A stretch of DNA of 64,000 nt from CAZCRE01 sp964501075. Its GTDB lineage: Archaea; Thermoproteota; Bathyarchaeia; Bathyarchaeales; Bathycorpusculaceae. Below, piece by piece: positions 48,952-57,935 of this stretch (position 1 is its first letter; every line of letters begins with the position of its first letter). Position numbers and translations under genes: made by a program. The notes under the pieces were generated by a model. It saw only the letters and a program-made list of their open reading frames with translations. It was not told the DNA's origin and did no database searches. The stretch is taken from positions 20,610 through 84,609 of the forward strand of contig CAZCRE010000001.1 of the NCBI GenBank assembly GCA_964501075.1, read 5' to 3'.

Positions 48952-49695
48952 ATGGAACGTTCGCCGGTAGAGGGGAACCTTGAAATAGATTCAGATGTCG
49001 GAGTGATCCTCCCCACATACTGTGAAGTGGCGAATATTGAAAGAATAGTTCAGGAAATCGAGAACCTGAATCTGAACACTACCATACTTGTCATAGATGA
49101 TTCGAGCCCAGATCGGACAGCTGACACAGTAAGAGCTCTTCAGAAGAGATACGAAAACGTGTTGCTTCTTGTAAGACCTAGAAAGTCAGGACTTGGAACT
49201 GCAATAACTGACGGGTTTAGGGTGTTTTTATCACTTCAAAATCCTCCTAAGTGCATTGTGACGATGGATGCTGACTATTCGCACAATCCTAAGGAAATAC
49301 CAAGATTGATAGCCCCGACGCATGACGCCTATGACCTTATAGTTGGCAGCAGGTACTATCGTGGAGGAAGCACCCAAGACTGGAGTATCGTGCGCCTAGC
49401 GATCAGCAAAATAGCAAACCTGATCACAAAATACAGGATTGGCGCAGGAATATCCGATTACACCAGTGGAATGCGGTGTTACTCGACGAAACTTGTCAGG
49501 AGCATGATAAGCGATCTACACAGTCAGACCTATGAAATACAGATCGAAACGATCAGACAGGCTAACCTGCGAAAATTCAGTATAATGGAAGTGCCTATAA
49601 CCTTCGTAAACAGGAAAAAAGGAAAGTCAAAACTGAGCATAAACGAAATAAGAGATTTCCTTTCTTACATCGCGTCGCTCAACCGGAAGCACTGA
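48952..49695 (+). CDS. GT2 glycosyltransferase, dolichyl-phosphate mannose synthase-like
   Basis: The roughly 247-residue GT-A enzyme has VILPTYCEVANIERIVQEI, VIDDSSPDRTADTV, the metal-binding DADYSHNP and SRYYRGG, followed by SDYTSGMRCYS. This matches soluble polyprenol-phosphate mannose (or glucose) synthases, which charge the lipid carrier for protein glycosylation. It has no membrane segment. GGAAGGGG upstream supports ATG 48952 over GTG 48919. It opens a region of three further glycosylation genes. Confidence 0.87.
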   Translation: MERSPVEGNLEIDSDVGVILPTYCEVANIERIVQEIENLNLNTTILVIDDSSPDRTADTVRALQKRYENVLLLVRPRKSGLGTAITDGFRVFLSLQNPPKCIVTMDADYSHNPKEIPRLIAPTHDAYDLIVGSRYYRGGSTQDWSIVRLAISKIANLITKYRIGAGISDYTSGMRCYSTKLVRSMISDLHSQTYEIQIETIRQANLRKFSIMEVPITFVNRKKGKSKLSINEIRDFLSYIASLNRKH

Positions 49696-50003
49696 TGCTT
49701 AGATTTGCCGTGCATTGCGCAGTTCGAGTGTTTTCTTTGAATAGGTTCAGCAGGAATGCAAAGCTCTAGTCAGATGCGTTCTAAACTATGCCCTGAGAGC
49801 TTAAATCAAAATGCGTTTCACACTCTAGTCCTTGGGAAGAATAGCTAGACGTGAGATTCGTAAAGATGGAATGCAGCGAGTTTCTTTACCTCTTAGTCAT
49901 ACTTCACACTGTAATCTTCTCAGTCTCACAATTCTCAGGCACTACTCCTTCAAGACTGGTGCACGGGATCTCGACATATTTACACAATCACTATGGCCAT
50001 CCT

Positions 50004-50047
50004 GTTTGATGAAGTTTCTCTCCACGGTTGCGAACTTTTCATCAAAC
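50004..50047. repeat. Hairpin-forming inverted repeat in the GT2-GT4 gap
   Basis: GTTTGATGAA (50004-50013) pairs perfectly with TTCATCAAAC (50038-50047), and part of the 24-nt interior (GTTTC with GAACT) could extend the stem. It sits 31 bp upstream of the GT4 TATA box, in a 436-bp gap with no convincing gene. Possible roles are a small RNA, an operator or a terminator of the upstream gene. Confidence 0.4.
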
Positions 50048-50077
50048 TCGCGCGGCAGCTTTTGCGTAATGAGAGCG

Positions 50078-50087
50078 TATTTATAAC
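50078..50087 (+). promoter_or_regulatory. TATA box of the GT4/GT-C/GT4 operon
   Basis: TATTTATAAC matches box A and lies 45 bp before GTG 50132. It heads the three-gene glycosylation operon. Confidence 0.55.
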
Positions 50088-50131
50088 GACGTGTTTAGAG
50101 TATAAGAATATAATATGAAGGATAGATCGTA

Positions 50132-51343
50132 GTGAAGATCCTTCTCGTGAGCAGAGGAGTATTTCCTGTCCCGGTCAGAACTGGTGCTGGTGCGGAGGCG
50201 CATATGTATAATATTGCTAATGCTATTGCAGAGCTAGGTCACGAGGTACACTATGTAGCAAACACCTCAGGAGAGACAAAATTCCATAAGAACATCATTT
50301 TGCACGAAACAAAAACATCAAAAATTCTTGCCAGCAGAAGCTTTTATGCCTGGGCCTTCTGCCATGCTTCGGGAAACGTCAAATCGTTCAGAGAAGCCTT
50401 AAAGACAGTCAAGAATGAAGCTCACGACTTTGATGTAATACACGGCCACGGGAACCTGTCAAGCTTGCTTCTCTCATACGTCAAAGGGAGAACCCCAGTG
50501 ATCTATACCGTTCACGACACACCTCCATACAGTTGCAGTTACGGCTCAATGAAGGAGACAGTAATACACAATGCATCATTCAGCCTGATTGACCTCGTGA
50601 CTTGGCGCAGGATGGACCATCTGATCGCTGTGAGCAAGAATCTGAAAATGGAGATAATGAAGAAAGGAATACCCTCAGGAAAGATCAGTGCGGTCTATAA
50701 CGGTGTGAGCGTCGAGTTTCTTCAGGAGAATGACGCCGCAACCTCTAGGCGCGTCTTGCAGGAAAAATACGGAATAGCCAATAGTTTCTGCCTTTATGTT
50801 GGTAGACTCGATTGGAGGAAAGGCTTAGACTACCTGCTGTACGCTCTTAGAGCTACTGACTTAAAATGTGTCATAGTGGGAGATGGGCCAGAACGCGAGC
50901 ATCTTTTTGCATTGGCCAAGGCCTTCGACTTGCATGATAGAGTTATCTTTGCAGGATTCGTGCCTCAGCATGATTTGAAGCATTTCTACGTTGCTGCAGA
51001 TTTCTTTGTTCTGCCTTCGCTTGCTGAGGGGCTTCCTCTTGTCGTGTTGGAGGCCCTAGGGTCAGGATGTCCAGTAATTGCATCGAATGTAGCTGGAACA
51101 CCTGAAATAGTCTCAGATGGCTACAATGGATTGATCGTTCCCCCTAGAAACGCTAAGATCCTGTCGAAAGCGATACAGGAATTAACTCGTAACCCAGAGT
51201 TGCGTAGAAAGATGGGCCAAAACGCACGCCACACAGTCAACGCAAACTTTACGTGGGGAAGCGTTGCTAAAAGAGTTCTGAAAGTGTATGACGAAGTTTG
51301 CGCCCAAAGAGTCCAACCTAAGCAGATACAGGAAAGTTTCTGA
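50132..51343 (+). CDS. GT4 family glycosyltransferase
   Basis: The 403-residue GT-B protein has the N-terminal Rossmann lead LLVSRGVFPVPVRTGAGAEAH, HGHGNLSSLLLSY, YNGVSVEFL, the donor-domain start LYVGRLDWRKGLDYLLYAL and the catalytic Glu pair in PSLAEGLPLVVLEALGSGCPVIAS. It probably extends a lipid-linked or surface glycan. The start is GTG. It overlaps the next gene by 56 bp. Confidence 0.9.
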   Translation: MKILLVSRGVFPVPVRTGAGAEAHMYNIANAIAELGHEVHYVANTSGETKFHKNIILHETKTSKILASRSFYAWAFCHASGNVKSFREALKTVKNEAHDFDVIHGHGNLSSLLLSYVKGRTPVIYTVHDTPPYSCSYGSMKETVIHNASFSLIDLVTWRRMDHLIAVSKNLKMEIMKKGIPSGKISAVYNGVSVEFLQENDAATSRRVLQEKYGIANSFCLYVGRLDWRKGLDYLLYALRATDLKCVIVGDGPEREHLFALAKAFDLHDRVIFAGFVPQHDLKHFYVAADFFVLPSLAEGLPLVVLEALGSGCPVIASNVAGTPEIVSDGYNGLIVPPRNAKILSKAIQELTRNPELRRKMGQNARHTVNANFTWGSVAKRVLKVYDEVCAQRVQPKQIQESF

Positions 51344-54300
51344 GATAACACGAGAAGAATCTGTTCGTCTTTCCGTTCTCTTCCTGATAAGCCTCCTACT
51401 CATAGTGGGCTATTTCGTAAAAGTCGGAAGCCTCGTCCAAGGAGTCGACTCCTTGATGTGGGTCACGAATGCTGACTACTACAAAGGTTTCAACTGGCTT
51501 TTCTCTTGGTACGACAGAACCTCGCTTGGTTTCGCAAGAACCCCCACCTTGCTAGAAATGGCCTTAGGGCTAGCTACAAATGTATTGGATCCGTCATGGG
51601 CGTATCGATTTGTTCTTCTATTGATCGTTCTCATGGCGAATTTGGGATCTTACCAATATATCAAGCATTTGACAGGTAGCTCAAATGCAAGCCTCGTCGG
51701 AGCGTTCTTCTACGTCTCAAACCCATGGTTTCTCCATGAAATAACGGATGGGCACATTGACATTCTGGCCGCCGTAGGGCTATTTCCATGGCTGCTCTTG
51801 GTGACGGAGAAAAGGAAACTAATCATGACGGCAATCGTTGCATCTGTCTTTCTAACAGCGGCTCACCCTCAAGGCATATATGCTTTCGGATTCATATTCA
51901 TCGCATATCTGATTGCGACTTTGCGAGTAAACAGGCGGGATGTTTCTTCTTTTCTATCAGTCTCGGCGCTTACTCTCGGTTTGTCCATGTTCTATGTGGA
52001 ACCCTTTGTACTCGTGAACGGGTTCGGGGGATTCTCAGGGTTGAAACTGTGGGTCATAGAAGATATATCCGAGTTTATAATGCCTCTGTGGCTTGTAATC
52101 TTGATCTTTGGTTCAGTTTTGTTTGCCTCGATCTTGGTTCTGAAGCACGCAAGGGACCTTAAACATTCACTGTTCTTCGCTGTTGCAGCCGTCCTCACAG
52201 CGTTTCTTGCATCAACCCCGACTCTACCCTCATTGGACGGCATCTACTTGTGGATGTTTCGCAACCTGCCCTTCTTCTCAATTTTTAGAGTGCCGTCAAG
52301 ATTCCTGATGATTACGACGCTCTGCGTCGCCTGCATGATTGGGATGCTTGCAAGCAGAACGCGCATCATGAAGACTGCAGTGAAGATACCGTTCTGGAAT
52401 AAGAGGGTACGGACGGACAAGACATGCAAAACAATCATCGTGGTCTTAGTCGTGACGACGTTTATCATAGGCTCCTTCGCAACTAAGGAGCCATGGTTTG
52501 GAAACTACACACCTGATCCTGAATGGATCTCGAACTACCAGTGGCTCAGAATCCAGCGCGGCGATCTTGGAATCGTATATACGCTGCCTGTGACAAGCGG
52601 TTGGATACCTACACCTTATGGAACTACTCAGGACTATGGTGCTGTTAGTACACTCTTCTCAGGCAGACCCGTAGTAGGTACACCGTCGCAAACGGCCGCC
52701 TCGTATCCCCTGCTAAAGTATCTGCAACGGTTAGTGCTAGATAATGCAACGGATCAATGGCTCAAACTCTTGGGTTCAATGAACGTAAAATATGTTACTT
52801 CTGGGCCTAACATCGGTGAACAGAAGGCGTTTGTTCCTAACCAAGAAGGTTTTGATACGAACAAGACTGTCTACGCGTACGAAGACGCTCAAGTATATGA
52901 GAATCCATACTGGACCCCTATGTTCAAGATCGTGCCTGGCGCAAATCTGTTAGTCGGTGGATACGATGACCTTGATTCACTTCTACGCCTTTCGCTCAAT
53001 CTCAGCAACTCAGCATTACGATTCCTGACCTCACAGGAAAACGTGAACCTTGTAGACTGCTCGTCTTTGATTTATGAAGACTTCATGGACTATCTCATGC
53101 TAACGATGGACCGGGCCCTGAGAATTCATGCTTATCGGTTTGGCGTAGACTACACAAGAGACCCTGCGAAGGATTGGATCAAAGAAGACCGCTGGAAGAT
53201 CGGTGGCGCATTCGTGTTCAACGGTCTCACATTGTCAGTCAGTGGCACGCACTCACTCGTCATACCTTTCGAGTCAAACGAAGACGGAGAATATCGAGTG
53301 TTTGCACGGGTGTTGTCCGGTTCTGCCGGAGACAGGGGACATTTGACTATCTCAAACGTGACATTGCTGCCTCTATGGAGTTCTCACAGTTTCAAGTGGT
53401 ACGATTTCGGGCAGACAGAGGTAGTGTACCATCAAGGCTCGCTTGCACTGAGTAATGAGGGAGGAAGAAACGACATAGATGAAATAGTCTTGGTCAAACA
53501 GAAGGACTTCAACGAACATACTGTCAACGTGTCAGAAGAACTGCGAGGCTACTCGGGGCAAATAGCCCTTTGTAACAAAGCTTCAAATGTATTCAATGTG
53601 TCCATGGAATCAGACTGGGAGGTTATTGAAGACCCGTTCAGCGGAGAAGTCCTCCACAGCTCGGGCTTTGCAGAATTGTCTTCTGGTCTAACGATCGGCG
53701 ACGGCGAACCAACCTTTCCGCTCACAGTGCCTCCGCGCACCACAAATCTCATCATCACCTTCAGGGCGAAAACAGCTGGGAGCATCATCCTGCAGGTCGA
53801 CAATGTGACAGCATCAAGCAGCAGGAAAAAAGGGTACAGTCTATACACTTTCTATCTACCTTCCCTTACAGAGGGCCTCCACCACATTCACTTGCACTTC
53901 ATGGGCGAAACGAGCATTGACTACATAGTGATATCCTCTCTGTCGAGAAATGGCATATCGATTGAGGAAGCCTTAGCCAACACTAGTAGTTACGGTAGAG
54001 TAGTATCGGTTCAGAAAGTGAACTCGGCAAAGTACGTCTTGAACGTTGAAAACACCAAGGCGGGGTCATACTTGGTGACTTCAATCTCCTACGACGAGCG
54101 ATGGAGAGGATTCATCGACGGAGTTGAAATCCGCCCTACAAGAATGAACGACGTTTTGCTGAGCTTTCCACTCAACAGAACAGGCACATTCCAGTTGCTG
54201 CTTGATTTTCTTCCACAGGAACACGTCATTACAGGCTACTCTGTCACAGGAACCACATGTCTGCTTACTCTTGCGCTTCTGCTCGTCAGACATCTTGCAA

Positions 54301-54356
54301 AGACAAGAAAGAGGAATCGGAACATTGCGAGTAGGAGTCTACTGGCGCTCATTTAA
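51288..54356 (+). CDS. Large multi-spanning membrane protein, GT-C-like with extracellular beta domains
   Basis: In this 1022-residue protein, about ten to twelve membrane helices fill residues 27-425. The first loop (SLVQGVDSLMWVTNADYYKGF) has the acidic residue expected for a GT-C enzyme. Residues 430-985 are extracellular, with two beta-sandwich domains (one around SGTHSLVIPFESNEDGEYRV, one around TAGSIILQVDNVTASS). A last TM helix lies near 993-1010. It may transfer a sugar from a lipid carrier or modify the S-layer. It sits between two GT4 genes in one operon. Confidence 0.7.
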   Translation: MTKFAPKESNLSRYRKVSEITREESVRLSVLFLISLLLIVGYFVKVGSLVQGVDSLMWVTNADYYKGFNWLFSWYDRTSLGFARTPTLLEMALGLATNVLDPSWAYRFVLLLIVLMANLGSYQYIKHLTGSSNASLVGAFFYVSNPWFLHEITDGHIDILAAVGLFPWLLLVTEKRKLIMTAIVASVFLTAAHPQGIYAFGFIFIAYLIATLRVNRRDVSSFLSVSALTLGLSMFYVEPFVLVNGFGGFSGLKLWVIEDISEFIMPLWLVILIFGSVLFASILVLKHARDLKHSLFFAVAAVLTAFLASTPTLPSLDGIYLWMFRNLPFFSIFRVPSRFLMITTLCVACMIGMLASRTRIMKTAVKIPFWNKRVRTDKTCKTIIVVLVVTTFIIGSFATKEPWFGNYTPDPEWISNYQWLRIQRGDLGIVYTLPVTSGWIPTPYGTTQDYGAVSTLFSGRPVVGTPSQTAASYPLLKYLQRLVLDNATDQWLKLLGSMNVKYVTSGPNIGEQKAFVPNQEGFDTNKTVYAYEDAQVYENPYWTPMFKIVPGANLLVGGYDDLDSLLRLSLNLSNSALRFLTSQENVNLVDCSSLIYEDFMDYLMLTMDRALRIHAYRFGVDYTRDPAKDWIKEDRWKIGGAFVFNGLTLSVSGTHSLVIPFESNEDGEYRVFARVLSGSAGDRGHLTISNVTLLPLWSSHSFKWYDFGQTEVVYHQGSLALSNEGGRNDIDEIVLVKQKDFNEHTVNVSEELRGYSGQIALCNKASNVFNVSMESDWEVIEDPFSGEVLHSSGFAELSSGLTIGDGEPTFPLTVPPRTTNLIITFRAKTAGSIILQVDNVTASSSRKKGYSLYTFYLPSLTEGLHHIHLHFMGETSIDYIVISSLSRNGISIEEALANTSSYGRVVSVQKVNSAKYVLNVENTKAGSYLVTSISYDERWRGFIDGVEIRPTRMNDVLLSFPLNRTGTFQLLLDFLPQEHVITGYSVTGTTCLLTLALLLVRHLAKTRKRNRNIASRSLLALI

Positions 54357-55437
54357 AGAACTGGGCGGTGCTCCGCGAGTAGCAGTGAGCATTGTTGACT
54401 CCTTAAGAAGCCTCGGACATGAACCAGTCGTACTCACAAACGAATACGATGTAAGGCTTTACCCGGGGTTACTAAGCGAAGAACTTGAGTGTACCAGAAA
54501 AAGCATCGTCAGCGGAAAATCCCAAGCAAAAGTGTTCCAAGCAATCGGCACCACCATATTTCTGAGTGGCAAAGCAAAAGAACTTGATTGTCTCTTCCTG
54601 ACAGGGATGTATTTTGCATGCGCCCCCCTTCGAAGACTGTCAAACACCAAGCTGATCCTCTATGTTCATGCCCCCTTATGCATTGACTGGACCTTGAATC
54701 CTGCTCTGCGTAGTATATTCAAGAAACTCGAAGCTAGGCTTTACCGTTCGGCTGATTGTATCCTGAGCAACTCAAGGCTTACCAGAAACACATTAAGAGA
54801 GCATTTGAAGCTGAACAGTGAAGTTGTCTACCCGCCAGTAGAGACAGATTTCTTTACCAGCAGCAATCACAAACAGCACGGCACGATCGTGTCCATATGC
54901 AGATTGCATCCCAAGAAGAGGAGCGATCAGATGATAAACCTCTTCAGACAGCTGAAAGGCAACTACAGATTTGCTTTGGCAGGCGCCTTGGCAAACGAGT
55001 TCACAGAATACGGAAAGCAATTGATGGCCACCGCAACCCAAGACCCTCGAGTGTCAGTACTGTTCAACCCAACCGATAGCGAGATAAAGAGTCTGTACAA
55101 GAAGGCCACAGTCTTCTGGTACACATACACAAAGGAAGAGTTCGGACTCCCAGTTGCTGAAGCCATGAGCTGCAGTACTCCCGTAGTAGCTTTACGTGGT
55201 GGAGGAGTGAACGAAATTATAGTCAACAATCAGACAGGATTTCTGGCTAGTTCTGAGGAGGATTTCCTTGAAAAAACAAGCCTTCTTCTAAACAACGATG
55301 ACCTCTGCCGCCAAATGGGCGCTGCTGCGAGAAGAAGAGTTGAAGAGAACTTCAGCACGCAAGTATTCACGGAGAAGATACGTTCAGTTCTGCGAAGATC
55401 AATAGCTGAAGAGCATATAGACATGAGCCTTGTTTAG
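54325..55437 (+). CDS. GT4 family glycosyltransferase
   Basis: The roughly 370-residue GT-B protein begins LRVGVYWRSFKELGGAPRVA, then LILYVHAPLCIDWTLNPALR, ILSNSRLTRNTL, VYPPVETDFF, the donor domain (GTIVSICRLHPKKRSDQMINLF) and KEEFGLPVAEAMSCSTPVVAL with the catalytic Glu pair. TTG 54325 has GAGG about 10 nt upstream and gives a normal N-terminus; longer frames sit inside the preceding gene. It is the last gene of the glycosylation operon. Confidence 0.88.
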   Translation: MRVGVYWRSFKELGGAPRVAVSIVDSLRSLGHEPVVLTNEYDVRLYPGLLSEELECTRKSIVSGKSQAKVFQAIGTTIFLSGKAKELDCLFLTGMYFACAPLRRLSNTKLILYVHAPLCIDWTLNPALRSIFKKLEARLYRSADCILSNSRLTRNTLREHLKLNSEVVYPPVETDFFTSSNHKQHGTIVSICRLHPKKRSDQMINLFRQLKGNYRFALAGALANEFTEYGKQLMATATQDPRVSVLFNPTDSEIKSLYKKATVFWYTYTKEEFGLPVAEAMSCSTPVVALRGGGVNEIIVNNQTGFLASSEEDFLEKTSLLLNNDDLCRQMGAAARRRVEENFSTQVFTEKIRSVLRRSIAEEHIDMSLV

Positions 55438-56137
55438 ACAGAAAACTAGAGTAGCACGCCAACGATCCGGTGCGTAGATGCGATACATCGGCGCCGGTTC
55501 GAGAAATCGACTATCTCATGTGATGGGTAGGGCAGCAAGAAGAAGCCGTGGTCAGAGAAGGTGGGACTAGCTTACTGCGAACAGACTGATAGATAGTATC
55601 ATCGTTTTACGAAAAGAACAGTTCCTAATGAGAGCAATGTGACGATACCAGACAATGGTGCTGCTTTCATGACTAATTCCCCCTGGATAGGAAAAATGCC
55701 TAGGCGTAGGATGAGTGAAGGCTGAACAAGGGGTGAAACGAGATCGACGTGGCCGATTCGCAGAAAAGGAGTTTGCCATGTCTTTCTAAAGCTTCATAGA
55801 GAAACGGGATGAATATCAAGAATCCGGTCGACCGGGTACAATCTGTACAAACTCGCGCGTTGTGCTGACTTTTCAGCATAGAACTAGGCTTTATTTCCGT
55901 CCATCGCAGGTTTTTTCAAAGCCGCCTTAAGTGTGACTCTGGGCTCCCATCGGGAATTCCTGCAACAGCCATCTTATCCTAGAATCGGACTATGCGAAAA
56001 TCTCTTGGTCTCCGTGCATTCTTACTTGTTGGTTGATCTGGTTTGGCCATTGCTCGGTCTCGCACAGGACATGTAAACAGCGCGCCGTCACGTAGCGAGA
56101 CTAAAATACTTGGTGCAGAACTTATCACGTGAGATGA
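55438..56137. other. 700-bp region with no supported gene
   Basis: I see no convincing protein gene, tRNA, 7S RNA or RNase P RNA here. It contains a perfect 12-bp palindrome CCGGTCGACCGG (55824-55835) followed by GTAC-N5-GTAC, and a TATA-like CTAAAATACT at 56101 that may serve PriS. It is the junction between the glycosylation operon and the replication genes, and could be decayed sequence from an insertion. Confidence 0.5.
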
Positions 56138-57391
56138 ATGTCCACTCTCTCAAGTGAGCTTGTACGGAGAGTGTTTCTCGAATACTATGAAGAGTGTCTT
56201 CTCGATACCTGCGCACCAAGAGAACTTAAGAAGCGGGAATTTGGTGCACTACTCTTCAAAGAGAGACTCATGATTAGGCATAAGGCGTTCACATCTATGG
56301 GTGAAGTTCGAGACTTCTTGTGTTCTATGATTCCTTCAGACGTATACTATTCGAGCGCCTATTATGAACAACCTTCGGCTTTGGACATGAATGCCAAGGG
56401 CTGGCTAGGTGCCGATTTGATTTTTGACATAGACGCTGACCACATTCATACCCAGTGCGAGAAGATACATGATGAGTGGACTTGTAGTGAATGCGGTTTT
56501 GGCGGAAAGGGGCTCACTCCAGATCAATGCCCAGTATGTGGAGGGCAGAAGTTTCAGGCTAAAACTTGGCTATGCGAAGATTGTATAGAATCAGCCAAGA
56601 ATGAGACGGCCAAACTCTTGGATATGTTGCAGAATGACTTCGGTTTCTCAGAGAGTGAAGTGCACGTATTCTTCTCTGGTCACCGTGGCTATCACGTTCA
56701 CGTGGAAACCAGAGATGTCAAAACGTTCGGCTCTATCGCCCGCAAGGAGATCGTAGATTACATTTCCGGTCTAGGTCTGAACTTGGGCTTTCGTGATTCA
56801 ACCCCAAAGATGCTCAACAAGGCGAATTTCCCTACCCTTCCCCGCCTAGATGACTTAGGGTGGCGAGGGCGAGTAGCCAAGGGCTTGCACGATTTCATAC
56901 TCTATTCTAATCCAGAAGACTACAAGAAAATTGGACTGAGAAAGAATGTGATTGAAACGATAATCCAGAACAAGAATTTGGTCCTAAGAAGCATGGGTCA
57001 TGCTGGGCCTCCTCATGTTGTTAAAGGCCTAGGCCCTGAAACATGGAGAAAGATGATCAGGTATTGCGCTGAATCCTTGTCCGCCGAAATTGATACAGTC
57101 GTCACAACTGACATTCATCGCCTCATCAGGTTGCCAGGCACCTTGCATAGCAAGACAGGCTTCAAGAAGGTTGAATTTTCGATTTCGCACTTTGAGGATT
57201 TTGATCCGCTCAAAAGCGCAGTGGCTTTTAGGAACGGAGCCGTAACGATCTTTGTGTCTGATGTGCCCGAATTCAGAGTAGGCGACAAAACCTTTGGTCC
57301 TTATCACAATCAGAAAATCGAGTTGCCCACGGCAGCTGCCCTTTTGCTTATCTGTAAGAAAAGAGCAGAGGTGGTAGAGCAAGATGTATGA
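56138..57391 (+). CDS. priS: DNA primase small catalytic subunit PriS
   Basis: The 417-residue protein has the catalytic Asp set in DLIFDIDADH (93-102), a zinc-knuckle insert (CSECGFGGKGLTPDQCPVCGG ... CEDC), FFSGHRGYHVHVE and the later SGTP-binding-like HRLIRLPGTLHSKTG. This is the archaeo-eukaryotic primase active site. It overlaps the Gins51 gene by 8 bp. It is separated from PriL by the glycosyltransferase cluster. Confidence 0.95.
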   Translation: MSTLSSELVRRVFLEYYEECLLDTCAPRELKKREFGALLFKERLMIRHKAFTSMGEVRDFLCSMIPSDVYYSSAYYEQPSALDMNAKGWLGADLIFDIDADHIHTQCEKIHDEWTCSECGFGGKGLTPDQCPVCGGQKFQAKTWLCEDCIESAKNETAKLLDMLQNDFGFSESEVHVFFSGHRGYHVHVETRDVKTFGSIARKEIVDYISGLGLNLGFRDSTPKMLNKANFPTLPRLDDLGWRGRVAKGLHDFILYSNPEDYKKIGLRKNVIETIIQNKNLVLRSMGHAGPPHVVKGLGPETWRKMIRYCAESLSAEIDTVVTTDIHRLIRLPGTLHSKTGFKKVEFSISHFEDFDPLKSAVAFRNGAVTIFVSDVPEFRVGDKTFGPYHNQKIELPTAAALLLICKKRAEVVEQDV

Positions 57392-57935
57392 TAGATTGTA
57401 TGAGGTTTGGAAACGTGAACTTCAAAGCATCGAACTAGAGGGGCTTTCAGGAAATTTCTATTCAGAGGTCGCTGATTTCATTGCGAAATTCAAAGAAGAA
57501 ACTCGGATGCTGGACAAGAAAGCCGCTAAGGCTAGGCTCCTCAAACATGAATTGCGAAACGTTAAGCGAATGCTACGAGATCTGATGTATGCACGATACA
57601 AGAAAATACTTAAGAAGGCAAGCGAAGGCGAGAAGTTCTCAAGTGGCATTTTAGCTTCCGAGGAAGAGCAGCTTTTGGCCGGGGTTCTGCCCTTGGCTGA
57701 GGCGTTTCAGAGCTTTGCGAGAAATCTGCTTCAAGGGCGTTTGATTCAGATGAACGTTGGACAAGATCGTAAGACTGCTCTGTTACGTTTCCTAAATGAA
57801 ATTCCTGCGATAGTAGGAGCAGATATGAAGCTTTATGGTCCCTTTGTGCCTGAGGATGTTGCGTCATTGCCTTCTGAAAACGCAAAAATACTGATTAAGC
57901 AGGGCCTAGCCCAAAGAATCGAGACTACGCTGTGA
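57384..57935 (+). CDS. gins15: GINS subunit Gins51 (Gins15)
   Basis: GINS bridges MCM and primase/polymerase at the fork. The 183-residue protein has a helical A domain (to about 125) and a C-terminal B domain with the signature YGPFVPEDVASLPSENAKILIKQGLA. The A-B order identifies the Gins51 class. It is translationally coupled to PriS. Confidence 0.9.
   Translation: MYDRLYEVWKRELQSIELEGLSGNFYSEVADFIAKFKEETRMLDKKAAKARLLKHELRNVKRMLRDLMYARYKKILKKASEGEKFSSGILASEEEQLLAGVLPLAEAFQSFARNLLQGRLIQMNVGQDRKTALLRFLNEIPAIVGADMKLYGPFVPEDVASLPSENAKILIKQGLAQRIETTL

Noticed and set aside
49832..50086. 84-codon plus-strand frame in the GT2-GT4 gap
   Set aside because: The composition is unlike a protein, it has no ribosome binding site and it runs through the hairpin and the TATA box of the next operon.
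55487..55507. GGTTCGAGA tRNA T-loop-like sequence
   Set aside because: The flanking bases do not form a T stem and no acceptor or anticodon arms are found.
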